A stretch of 64,000 nucleotides of DNA, taken from positions 6,887,001 to 6,951,000 of the forward strand of contig OX419755.1 of the NCBI GenBank assembly GCA_948567375.1. The letters are read 5' to 3'. Numbering within the stretch: the first letter of the stretch is position 1; each line of letters begins with the position of its first letter. Origin of the DNA: Lunularia cruciata. Lineage: Eukaryota; Streptophyta; Marchantiopsida; Lunulariales; Lunulariaceae. The notes below the pieces were generated by a model. The model had not been told where the DNA came from. It ran no database searches and was given only the letters and a program-made list of their open reading frames with translations. The translations under genes were made by a program, and so were the position numbers. Below are positions 11,170 to 21,445 of the stretch, one piece after another.

Positions 11170-11990
11170 TATAGAGAGAACACCAATTCAAGATGGAGAA
11201 GATTTCATCCAATTTCCAAAACCCAAGGTGTTTGAAGGCAAGAATCTTCCAAGAACAGTGGCGAATTTTGTGTTTTATTGCGAACGTTACTTTGAAGCCA
11301 CCAACCTCAAGATGAATGGAAATAGATTCTCTTGGCTTCTAGCCGATTGGATGGTGTGGCAAAACTTTGGTGGCAATTCTGAATAGAGCAAGCTGAATGA
11401 GATAGTGTTGCATCAATTTTGACATGGCAGAATTCAAGGATGCAATACTTGTCAATTTTAAACTATAAATACCACTTGAGCTGCAAGAGATAAACTGACG
11501 GAGTTGAAGCAGATTGGCTCTATAAGGAGCTACATCACACAATTTTAGAACATCATCATGCAAATTCTAGATATACAAGAAGGTGAAATTCTAGATCAAT
11601 TTGTGCGGGGATTGAAGACACAAACCAAATTGGAGGTGACCATACGAGAACCACAAAATGTAGAAGAAGCTATGCAATTGGCTGAGCGCTTTGATTCCTT
11701 GGTTATGACAACTTGGTCTTGACTTTGACCTACACAAAGCCTACTAGTACACTATGCATGGGTGGAGGAACGGTAACAATGGAGATTGATGCTATCCAAC
11801 GGAGACCATTCGGTACAATGTATAGAGAAAGATTGTGACAAAATAGAGGTTGTTTTTGTTGTCGCCAAGTTGGACATTGCATTGCTTAATGTCCACTCAA
11901 GAATGGGTGACCTTGACAAGTTGCCCAAATGGAGTTTGTGGAACAAAATGATCAGGGAAACAAGGAATCCCAATAGGAGATTTTGAGCCA
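11170..11990 (+). pseudogene. Gag of B1 with zinc knuckle
   Basis: The plus strand reads FPKPKVFEGKNLPRTVANF, then, across stops, ILDQFVRGLKTQTKLEV and EAMQLAERFDSLV, the usual capsid region of plant chromoviruses. Around 11,846-11,890 the frame reads CFCCRQVGHCIA, a stop, then CP: a CX2CX4HX4C zinc knuckle with one position turned into a stop. The knuckle packages element RNA. At least five stops lie within the region. Confidence 0.75.
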
Positions 11991-12002
11991 CCTACTAGGA
12001 GT

Positions 12003-12341
12003 TTGATTAGTTCCAATGGGATTGAAAGCTTGACCTATGCAAGTTTGCTTCACTTGCAAGGTACAATATCTAATCGGGGTTGTAAGATTTTGGTTGATTT
12101 TGGAAATTCAAAGAATTGCATGTTTATGCAAGTAGCAAAGGAATTGGGTATTTCTATCAAGCTAGTGATTGGAAGTATATTGATGATGGCGGATGGTAGA
12201 AAGGGTTCTACATTCTGTACCTCACATCTTGTTACTTTTGAGATTGAGAACAAGTATTTAGAATGTATGAGGTTTGTAGTGGCACCTCTACACTATGATA
12301 TCATTCTAGGAATACCTTGGCTCGAATGTCATAAGGTTTAA
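12003..12341 (+). pseudogene. Aspartic protease of B1
   Basis: The open stretch of 112 residues contains ILVDFGNSKNCMF, corresponding to the protease active-site loop VDSGATHNF (Asp kept, Ser changed to Phe). It is followed by VAPLHYDIILGIPWLECHKV, matching the conserved D-x-ILG-x-WL flap end. It is followed by a stop and then the protease-RT linker. Confidence 0.75.
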
Positions 12342-12404
12342 TTTGATTGGACCCGACGAAAAATTCAAGTACAACATCAAGGTAGGAATTTTTTATTAGG
12401 TTGT

Positions 12405-13550
12405 TTGGCACCTCTAAGTAAGACATCTAAGAATAGTCAATCCCAAGGTGGGAAGTTTGTTGAGAAGGTAGCCATAGAGCATGCCTTGAAAGGACAAGAG
12501 ACCCTAGATGGGAAGATTGCCATGAAGGCAACCATGGAGCAAGCTTTGAAGAGAAGTGAGTCACTTGATAGGAAGTTTGTTAGTGAAGCAGCCATAAAGC
12601 AAGCTTTGGAGGAAGATAAATCTATTTTTGTGGTGTGGATCAAGCCAATTGCACTAGGAAAATTTAAGGAAAGCCAAGAGCCTCATCAAGCAAAGGTTGA
12701 TCAGATAGTTCAAGAGTTTGCGGACGTGTTTCCGGATGATCTGCCAAAGGGTTTACCCTCCGATTGTGGTATGCCTTTCAAGATTGAGTTATTGCCAGGG
12801 AGTACTCCAAGGAGTAGACCAATCTATAGGCTCTCACCAAAGGAGTTGGAGGAGTTGCAAACAACATTTATGGAGTTGTTGGAGAAGGACTTCATACAAC
12901 ATACTACTTCTCCTTGGGGAGCACCGGTACTATTTGTTCCAAGGAAGGATGGAAGACTTTGTTTCTATATTGATTATCGTGGGTTCGATAAGCAAACAAT
13001 GAAGAATGCATATCTCTTGCCTTGGATTGATGACTTGCTTGATCAATTGAGTGGAGCACAATACTTTTCCAAACTGGATCTTTGTAGTGGCTATTGGCAA
13101 ATTCCCATTGAGAGGGAGGATGTGCAAAAGACTGCTTTTTGCACAAGGTATGGGCATTTTGAGTGGAGAGTTCTACCTTTTGGGATCACTAATGCTCCAA
13201 TTGTCTTCATGGATTAGATGCATTGGGTGTTAGATGGACTATTGGATTGGTACATGGTGGTGTTCTTGGATGATATCTTAATCTATAGCAAGATAGAGGC
13301 AAAACAAGTGAATCATGTGCGAGTAGTCCTAAGACAACTAAGACAATGGAAAGTTTACTACAAGAAGTCAAAGTGTGTTTTTTGGTAAAAGGAAATTACC
13401 TTCTTAGGTCACAAGATCTCATCAAAAGGGATCAAGATGGAAGAGGAGAAAATCAAAGCTATTACTGATTGGCCTACTCCAAAGGATGCTATAGAAGTAA
13501 AAGCATTTAATGGACTTGCCAGTTTTTATTGATGGTTCATTCATTATTAT
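12405..13550 (+). pseudogene. Reverse transcriptase of B1
   Basis: The open stretch 12,405-13,217 starts with a linker holding three 60-bp repeats (12,451-12,630). RT follows: [61 protein letters not shown] and [19 protein letters not shown] stop follows Met-Asp at 13,215. In the same frame the catalytic VVFLDDILIYSK is intact near 13,260, then ITFLGHKISSKGIKM. Missense change in YRGFDKQT (normally YRxLNKxT) and later stops show decay. Confidence 0.85.
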
Positions 13551-14275
13551 GCTCATGTGGCTACACCATTGACTGACCTCTTGGGGAAGAACTTGAGTTT
13601 ACAATGGACCACCAAGCACAAAGAAGCATTCCAGAAGTTGAAACATATGGTGTCTTCAAGACCCATCCTTCAATCGTATGATCCTCAACCACCTTGTGTG
13701 GTTGATTTTGATGCTTCTAACTTTGCAATTGGAGCTGTGTCACAACAAGAATTCCCATATGGACTACATCCCATTGCCTTTGTGTCTCACCAACTAAATA
13801 TGGCTGAAAGAAATTACTCTATTTAAGACCAAAAACAACTTGCAATGGTATATGCCACCAAGGTATAGAGACATTATCTTTTGGTGAAACAAGTGATCAT
13901 ACAAACTGATCACAAACCATTGTTGCAAACCTTACACTTGGAACACATGAAGAGTTGACATCATTGATGGGAGGAATAACTTCAATTGTTTGATATCAAA
14001 CTTGGATACAAACTAGGTCGATTCTATGTCAACCCTGATGCTTTATCACAACGACCTGATTTGAAGTCTCTTCCTCTCATCACGGTAGCAATTACAATGG
14101 TGTCAATTGACTCCAAGGTCCAAAATGAGTTTCAGTCAGTGCTACAACAAGATCTCTTCTTCCAAATGGAACATGGTCATCTTACAACATGCAACAAGGA
14201 ATACAACACCTTCTCCTTCAAGGAAGGCCTTCTATTCCATGAAGACCAAATCTATGTTCCAACCAAAGGTGATCT
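13551..14275 (+). pseudogene. RNase H and linker of B1
   Basis: Open stretches at 13,557-13,826 and 13,986-14,279 contain LTDLLGKNLSLQWTTKHKEA, CVVDFDASNFAIGAV and HPIAFVSHQLNMAERNYS. After several stops come QTDHKPLLQTL, FDIKLGYKLGRFYVNPDALS and the spacer up to the integrase zinc finger. It matches the minus-strand B0 copy at 10,030-10,404 closely. Confidence 0.8.
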
Positions 14276-15380
14276 TTGATTTGTATGTCTTCAAGAAGCC
14301 CATGATTTACTAATAACTGGTCACATGGGTGTGGATAAGACCTTGGGTACCCTCCAATGCCAACGGTGGTGGCCCAACATGACACAAGATGTTTGAGAGT
14401 TTATCCGATTGTGTGAGAGTTGCCAATGTAACAAGGCCAACAACCAAAAGCCAAGTGGACTCCTTCAACCACTCCCCATTCTATCCACTCAATGGGAACA
14501 CGTGAGCTTGGATCTCATTACATCCTTGCCCAAGACAAAGCAAGGACACACAACAATCATGGTGTTTGTGGATAAACTTAGTAAGCAAGTCCACTTAGCA
14601 CCAACCTGTGATACCATGGATGCTCCAACCTTAGTGCAAATCTATGTCGACAATATCTCCAAGCATCATAGGATACCACATGTACTCATTGCCAACCTCG
14701 ATCCTCAATTCACCAAGAAATTTTGGCAAGCACTCTTCTAGATACTTGGCACCAAGTTTACATTTTCCACCGCCTATCATCCTTAAATTGATGTACAAAC
14801 AAAATGTGAAAATCATACCTTGGAGGATATGTTGCGTGCCTTTTTCAATGTCCACCATACCAATTAGGATGAATGTCTTGTAGCTACAAAATTTGCCTAC
14901 AACAATTCCAAACAGGCAAGCACAAGATTTTCTCCTTTCTTTCTCAATTTTGGCCAAGATCCGCTTGTCCCAAATTCTCTTCTTGCTCCTCCTCTATCTT
15001 AGGTCCCTCATACTTCAACCTTCTTGACAACCATCTCCAAATCTCTTCAACAAGCCAAATCTCACCTCCTTGTTGCTCAAAATCGTCAAAAACAATATGC
15101 CGACCACCATTGTTGTGATCTCACCTTTGCAGTCGGTGATAAAGTTATTTTATCCTTTAGTAATATACCCCTCCCACTTGATACCCAAGTTTGTAAACTT
15201 GCCCTTAATTGGATAGGACCCTTTGATGTCACCCAAATTATCTTTGTTCTTGCTTATCAATTTGCCTTGCCTTGTCATATACGCATCCATCCTGTCTTTC
15301 ATGTTTCCAAGTTAAAAGCTTTGTTCCTAACCCCTCTTCTCTTTCCTCTCAAGTCCAAACCCCTCCTCCTCTTGTCTCTA
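14276..15380 (+). pseudogene. Integrase of B1
   Basis: The H2C2-type end (CESCQCNKANNQKPSGLLQP) precedes the DDE core. The first Asp is in HVSLDLITSLPKTKQGHTT. The second is lost (LIANLDPQF where family members have SDRDP-x-F), and the Glu position reads Lys (DVQTK). The C-terminal DNA-binding tail reads DLTFAVGDKVILSF, NWIGPFDVTQI and HPVFHVSKLK. Stops interrupt the core. The integrase is catalytically dead on sequence alone. Confidence 0.8.
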
Positions 15381-15381
15381 T

Positions 15382-15566
15382 CAATGATCATGAGGTGTAC
15401 AAAGTTGATCGTATCTTTGGGCGTCGCCACATTCACTGAGGACGCTGACAACATATGGAGTACAAGGTCTTTTGGAAAGGGTATTCCCTTCATGATGTCA
15501 CATGGGAACCTTTTTCTCACCTCCAGAATGCACAAAAGGCCATCTAGGAGTTTGAAGCTTCAATGG
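15382..15566 (+). pseudogene. Chromodomain of B1
   Basis: In the frame offset from the long open stretch, the plus strand reads HEVYKVDRIFGRRHIH, then after two stops MEYKVFWKGYSLHDVTWEPF, then SHLQNAQKAI and EFE. This is the chromodomain signature found at the C terminus of chromovirus integrases. The same block is present in B0. Confidence 0.8.
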
Positions 15567-15601
15567 CAACGAGGATGTTACCAACTAGCGGTAGAGGAAT
15601 A

Positions 15602-16094
15602 TGTAACAATATGGAGCTTAGCAATGTAGTTAGTAAGGCTAACAAAGTAGAGAATAAGCCAAATTAGCCCAAAATATTCCAAAAGCATCTAAGAAGCTTC
15701 TTGGGAAGCTTCTTGATTAGCTTAACTTGCACTCCAAGAAGGAAGCTTCTAGAAGCTTCTAACTAGCTTAGCTTGCATACCAAGTAGGCGGCTTCTAGAA
15801 GGATGCTTCTTGAGAAACTTTCTAGTTAACTTGGCTTGCATTCTAAGAAAGCAGCTCAAGGGAATAAGCCAAATTAGCCCAAAATATTCCAAAAGCATCT
15901 AAGAAGCTTCTTGAGAAGCTTCTCAAGGGCCTTGTATACTATCTATAAATACCAAAGCCAAATCTCATGCTAGGCAAATGCCTAGCATGAGCTTTGGCAT
16001 GAGTTTAGCATGAGCTTTGGAGTTTTCCTTCATTCAAGTGTCCCAATGTGAACTTCCATTCTCCTATTTCTCTCCTCGGTCACTGTCTTTTACA
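15602..16094 (+). repeat. 3' LTR of B1
   Basis: It has the same termini as the 5' LTR but is about 80 bp longer. The segment beginning AATAAGCCAAATTAGCCCAA at about 15,652 is repeated at about 15,863, and AGCATGAGCTTTGG is repeated near 15,980-16,015. It contains a perfect four-unit GAAnnTTCnnGAAnnTTC at 15,742-15,759. Confidence 0.85.
15742..15759 (+). promoter_or_regulatory. Heat-shock-element-like tetramer in LTR
   Basis: GAAGCTTCTAGAAGCTTC is four alternating nGAAn units with exact 2-nt spacing, the consensus heat-shock factor site. It lies upstream of the LTR TATA box. Whether heat-shock factors bind it is inference. Confidence 0.5.
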
Positions 16095-17140
16095 AGTGTG
16101 GATCCAAGTAGCTCTAGCTATGGATAGATTTGGGCATCAAGGTAATGAAGCGTGTGTTGCACAAAGCTTAAATATTTGGAGCATTAGTGCATGTTCAACA
16201 ACTGCCTTTACAAATAGAGTTATGATGGCCATATTAGATTTGATGAGGAGTCAAGTTGCATGGCCTAAGCACAAGGAAAGGAGGAGGATATCCATAGTTT
16301 TTGCACATAAGGTTTCCTTGGTTGTGTTGCTTTGGTAGATGGAAAACTATTTCTTCTTGCCGCTCAACCTATTATGGATGGAGAAGTCTATATCAATAAA
16401 AAGGGTTCATATTCCATAAAAATCCAAGTGATTTGTGATGAAAAAAGGAGAATTATACATTTTACTAGAGGTAAGTTCTAAAGGTAAGTGCATTGGCGCT
16501 CCTCTTTGTACATTTGCATGATTTTATTAAAGGTCTGATTGATTTTTTTATTTGTAGGGAATGCCAAGGTGATCCTCTTTGTACATTTGCAAGATTTTAT
16601 TAAAGGTATGATTTGATTTGTTTATTTGTGAGAATTCCAAGGTCATGTCACGACATAATTTGTTTGAAAAATTCATCATTATGGACTGATCTGAACCAAA
16701 AAGTTGAATGTTAAAATTTTGAGGCAAAAGAGTACCTTTTAGGTGATTTTGGTCATGTACCTATGCATCACCTAGTCCTAGCTTTCAAGTATGCCCAATC
16801 AGAGGACAAGCAAGAGTTCAACAAATATTTGGCAAAGGCAAGGGTGATAAATGAGAGTATTGAAAGCTAGATTGCATTCTCTTCATGAGCTAAGAACTCA
16901 ACTTAAAGACAATAGTAGAGATGCAAATTTGTTAAAGTGGGTTTCAATGTGTATTATTTTACATAACTTTTAATCAATAGGTCAGATGTTTGGTTAGAAG
17001 ATGATGGTGGATTTATAGAGGAAATTCAAATAGATTTAGAAATGTATTTTCATGGAATTGAACTTGGTAAAGAAAAAAGTAGATCAAGGGTGATGCAACA
17101 ATGTATTGCTCATCACCTCAATGATATACTAGAATGAGCT
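16095..17140 (+). pseudogene. PIF/Harbinger-like transposase, decayed
   Basis: Immediately after the B1 3' LTR the plus strand reads DRFGHQGNEACVAQSLNIW, TAFTNRVMMAILDLM and QVAWPKHKERRRI. After a frame break come CVALVDGKLFFLAAQPIMDG, EVYINKKGSYSIKIQVICDE, then (about 16,760-16,980) LLGDFGHVPMH, EFNKYLAKARVINESIE and LLKWVSMCIILHNF. This order matches the DDE_Tnp_4 transposases of PIF/Harbinger elements, with Asp in VDGK, Asp in LLGDFG and Glu in the VINESIE helix. Roughly 16,480-16,640 is an intron-like stretch with a duplicated 73-bp unit. Several stops make it inactive. No terminal inverted repeats were found by eye; the 5' end may have been removed by the neighbouring LTR element. Confidence 0.72.
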
Positions 17141-18180
17141 TCTCGATAATAAAGTATTCATTCTTCAATTCTTCATATATGGAATGTTTCTTGTATATTA
17201 TCCCATTTTCATATGCATATCCATAAACAAACACCAAGTTTACAAAAATTTATGTTTCTCCCTTGACTATGACAAGATCTTATGTAAAATTGCAAGAAGG
17301 CACTTAGGGATGCTTGGTGTAAATTTTAAGGCATTGAGTGTCACCCAATTTACACTCAAAGTTGCTAGATGGCGCTCAATCTTACCCAATGTGAACTAGA
17401 AGTTGCTATATGGTGTTGAGTGATGCCCAATGAGCATCAAAAGACCATATTAATATTGGTTGGTAATGGTGGCACCTGCAATGCTTTCCCATAGACATTG
17501 GTGGGCATTAAGAGCCACCTCCCATTGTGTTTAAATTAGGCTGGTTCTCGTCGTCATAACATAATGGTGCTTGGAGGTGCTCCTTTTCTAAAGTAATAGT
17601 TGGGTGTGCCGGTTGGTAACATGGCATAGCGCATGTTCTTATTGCTTGCCGCTCATGATTCTAATTTTTTTCTCAAAATTTGGGTTCTTTCCACTGAAAT
17701 AAAAATTTAGTTAGAATGGGATATACATATATTTTGTCAAGTGAGTGCTATATAAACCCTCTTCTTGCACATTTGTTTCACATTTTTGGAATTGAACCAT
17801 TTTGGAGAGTCCTCATGAAAGAACCTATTTGCACTTTAGCTTTTGGGTGTTTGAAGGAAGAGGGTGTAGTTCAATTTTTTTGAGCATTGTGGAGATTCAA
17901 AGGGTGTACATGTTTGATTTTGAGTGTTGTTTGAGTTTTTGGGCAGAATAAGGAGTTTGAGTGGTGGGGTTTGAGAGAGTTTTGCATTTTAAGACATAAT
18001 TGCATGATTTTCATTTTGGGACCAAAATTCAAAACTGAGAAGAAGAGAAGGATTCAAAATTGGAAGGAAATGAGGATCCAAAATTGGGAAAGAAAGGAGA
18101 GGATTTGGGAGTAGTTTCTGAACACAAGTGAGAACTGAGAAGGAGAGGAGAGCAAGGAACCATAGTTCCTACAATATCCA
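17141..18180. other. Non-coding, promoter-like TATA only
   Basis: No gene was recognised. A TATA motif (CTATATAAACCC) at about 17,750 precedes a G/T-rich stretch. It may be the promoter of the decayed coding remnant starting near 18,180. Confidence 0.35.
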
Positions 18181-19590
18181 TGGCAAAAACCTGGGGTTAT
18201 GAGAAGATTGTTGACGGTCTAGACATGGGAAATACTCATGAAGGAGATTGGCTCATTGGATTTCATACCATTCAACTATTAGTAAACTTCATCAAATGGT
18301 GTTGGATGGATAAACATCAGATTTGAATTGTTGTAGCTGGAATGAGGGAGGTCAATCTCAATGTAATTGGCCTCAAAATTACCCTTGGCCTTCAATACCC
18401 ATGTCCACAGGTATTATTTTGGCCTTCTTAAGTTATTTTTCTCTATTTTACTCTAGTTGAAAAAAATTTAGTATCTTTATTTCTCTATTTCTCCCCCTTT
18501 TATGTGTTACAATTATCAACACCTATGAGTGTCACCCAACATAGACTATGTCTATCATGTAATGCCCTCCAGCACTATCATGTGTCTATGGGCATCACTT
18601 GATATCATCCACAATTAAAACCCTAAACCATTATGTCCCGCAATGCCTATGAGCATCATCTGGTGCCATATGAACCTTCTTTGACTTAAACCCTATCTGA
18701 CAATGGCACCCAATGCAATTGCACCTCACTGGTGGGCATCCATGCATGGCCCCAAGCATCACCCCATTCTTTGCATCACCATGCACCACGCTTGGCACCA
18801 TGGAGACTGTCTACTAGCACCGATGAGCATTGCTTAGTGGTAATTTCTCTTGAAAACCTTGTCCTATAGCGGCAATGAGTGGCTTCCTATGGCATCCATC
18901 CATTTTATTCCTATCCAAGGGCACCATTGAGTGGCACTTAGCATCCTTGTGTGTGAGGATTGAGGTTTCTCTTGGTAGTTTTGTAGGTTCTTCCATGTAT
19001 TGAGTTCGTGAGTTTCTTGAAACAAGAATTCTTGCAAAGGTTTGGTCAAAGGGAGGCAATTTCAATTGACAATGGATATATTTAGAGATGCACTTGCTAT
19101 GCCAAGGAAGAGGACACCAAGGTGGAGGATTTTTCCCTACATATCTATTTCAGATTGGTTTCCACAAAGAGACAAGGTTACAAAGAAGTATCTTGCAAGG
19201 CAATGTGTGTATTCTACTTCTTCTAGTGAATGTGTGCACTTGTGGCATCAACTATTAGGCCCAAGATTGTACATGGGCATTTGGTTCTCAATACCAAGAT
19301 GAAGTTGAGGAGATTTGTTGTGGAGTGTTATGATTGGAGAGAGTTAGCATTTCAAGCTATCATTGCCGAGGTGAGGAGTTTGCAAAGCCAATTGATTAAG
19401 GAGACCTAAGGGGCATAGGTTCAAAATCACCTTCCTTAGGCAGATACTCACTCATCTCTTTGTGGAGAGAGGTTTCATTGCTAAGGAGGAAATGATGGAC
19501 TTGAGTGAGGAAGAGGATGATCATGATCATGAAGATGCAGATAGCACAGACAAGGACAAGAGTGTTGATTATGGAGAGGATGAGGATGGT
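18180..19590 (+). pseudogene. Unrecognised coding-like remnant
   Basis: Open pieces on the plus strand include MAKTWGYEKIVDGLDMGNTH at 18,181. Others, at 19,042-19,302, read MDIFRDALAMPRKRTPRWRI and YISISDWFPQRDKVTKKYL. Downstream (about 19,490-19,590) a strongly acidic tail, MMDLSEEEDDHDHEDADSTD, ends at a stop. The layout is loosely like plant transposon-associated proteins of unknown function that carry a hydrophobic-basic core and an acidic tail, but no named family can be assigned. Stops and frame changes between the pieces indicate a dead copy. The segment 18,520-18,800 between them looks non-coding. Confidence 0.35.
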
Positions 19591-20140
19591 GAGTGATTGA
19601 TTAGATTTGAGTTTTAGAATATATCTGTATGTTTTCATTGTTTGAAAATGTACAAAGTTCTATTGTATATACCATTACCAGATTTAATATTTGAGTTAAT
19701 TTAACATGCCTTAATTAATGAACTTATATATTTACTTGATTCAACAATGAATTTTACTTGATGGATGACTAAATGTACCACTTGTGAACAGATGTTCAAC
19801 AGATTTGTGTTGAGATACATGCCTTACAAGTTGTGAGGTTAGGTTGTGATAATAACTAGTTTATTCTATGATATTGGAGTTAGAAAATATTAGAAAAACA
19901 TCCAAGGAGATTAAAAGTATAATAAGTATATGCTTTGCTACTACTAGAGTTTTTATTGGAAAAAAACCCAAGGAGATTGAAAATACAATGAGTATATACT
20001 TTACTACTTGTAGATATTGAATACCTATTGAGAGCTATAACGGGAATCCAAAATGTCTAGTTCTTGAGTCCATTGCTCAAGTTTAAAGTTAAGTGATAAG
20101 TGATAATTTTTGAAGTGAAAAAGAGAAGTTCAAGTCATTG
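19591..20140. other. Non-coding, nothing recognised
   Basis: A/T-rich sequence with no convincing open frame. Two short similar stretches (AAAAACATCCAAGGAGATTAAAA-like and AAAAAACCCAAGGAGATTGAA-like, near 19,893 and 19,960) suggest a small local duplication. Confidence 0.4.
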
Positions 20141-20264
20141 GTCACTTAGTTCAAGTGAGAATTAGGGTGGAGCAAGTTCCACAATGATAGTGGAATAGTA
20201 AGCATATGGGTAGTGGCAAGTGTGGTTTGGAGTTGTTCAAATAGCATGGGAGTGGAGTATTGTA

Positions 20265-20790
20265 ATACCATTAGCTACACATAGTATCTAAAGGTGGAAA
20301 TTGGCTTGGTAATATTTTGAGGGATGTTATATATGATGGTCTAAGTATATTAAATATGATTTTCACCAAAATATTACTTCCACTAATAAGGCAAAAGCAA
20401 AAAACACCATAAAAACTTCCGAGTCAATTTTGGAGGCCTAAACAAATAAATTAGACCTCAAAAATAAAATGTTCTCCCCCCTCACTCTTAAAAGGATAAG
20501 CAAGGCCTTCTCTCGTCTTTTTCATCTCATTGAGAGCTTTTCAATGGTACCTCACCTATGCAATTTTGAGCTTCTTACAAGAAGATTCTCCTAAAGATCC
20601 CCTTTGGTCCAACTTGTTTGGCCAACCAAATAGAAGCTTGCTAACATGTCACCAATCCATGCATCTTATCCAAGGGTGGAGCTCCCTTTGAGTGGATCCT
20701 CTTTGCTATATAATAAAGACAAGGCGCTCCTTTGGGATGTTAGAGTATTGAGGAATTGTGTTTCTCTTGTCCTCAAAACATTACAAGTAT
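20265..20790 (+). repeat. Dispersed repeat R1, copy 1 (possible solo LTR)
   Basis: It is similar over about 500 bp to 63,330-63,810. Shared blocks include ACTAATAAGGCAAAA, GGTACCTCACC, AAGAAGATTCTC versus GGAAGATTCTC, ACATGTCACC and TATATAATAAAG followed by GGCGCTCCTTTGGGA or GGTGCTCCTTTGGGA. A TATA-like box followed by a conserved start region is what an LTR promoter would look like. No coding region is attached and TG...CA ends were not established. Confidence 0.5.
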
Positions 20791-21130
20791 ATGATGCTTC
20801 ACTTATGCTTGGTTCACTTGGTAGGTTTCTAGAGATCTCCTTGATCTAATATCCCACTTTTTGAGGTATTGGTATATTCTCTACAAGAAGGATAATGCAA
20901 CTCTCCTATCCATTCATGTCACATCTAATGGATTCCAAAATCTGCTTGATTGAACTTGTATTAAATAAGAAATTGGATTTTTTTATGTTATTAGTATTGA
21001 ATATGTTGAACGAGTATGAAATAGTTCTTTGGATCTTTTGGTGTTCAAACTTGTCCTGCATTTACAAACAAGTTCCAAGTTTTCAAAGAATAGTGATTTG
21101 CTTTAATCATGGAATTGACAAAAAGGTTTA

Positions 21131-21445
21131 GGTTACCATTTTTCCTTGGTCAAGTGCTACAAGCATGCTAGGGGTTTGCTTTAGTCAAGTGTGTTTCATT
21201 GCGTGTATGTTAGGGGTTTGCCCTAGTCAAGCGGGTTTTTTTTGTGGGTATATTAGGAGTTTGCATAATCAAGTGGTTTTGCTACATGTATGTTAGGGAT
21301 TTGCACTGGTTGAGTGGGTTTTGTTGTGGGTATGTTAGTGTTTTTCTTGACCAAGTAGGTTTTGTTGTGGGTATGTTAGTGTTTTTCTTGACCAAGTAGG
21401 GTTTGTTGTAGGAGACTTTCTCCATGTTGGTAAGAGTCAGCCAAG
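21131..21445 (+). repeat. Minisatellite, about 45-52 bp unit
   Basis: Successive copies vary around TTAGGGGTTTGCCCTAGTCA followed by AGTGGGTTTTGTTGTGGGTA. About six or seven degenerate units are present. The last two (from about 21,332 and 21,380) are almost identical, so the array expanded recently at its right end. Confidence 0.7.

Larger units (their letters stand above)
10405..16094 (+). mobile_element. Family B chromovirus, copy B1 (two LTRs)
   Basis: A nearly full-length element of about 5.7 kb: 5' LTR 10,405-10,814, primer-binding site, gag, protease, RT, RNase H, integrase, chromodomain and 3' LTR 15,602-16,094. All domains follow Ty3/Gypsy chromovirus order. Many stops and frame shifts make it non-autonomous. 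The five bases before the 5' LTR (TAGGG) do not match those after the 3' LTR (AGTGT), so no target duplication is seen; the locus was probably rearranged after insertion. Confidence 0.9.
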
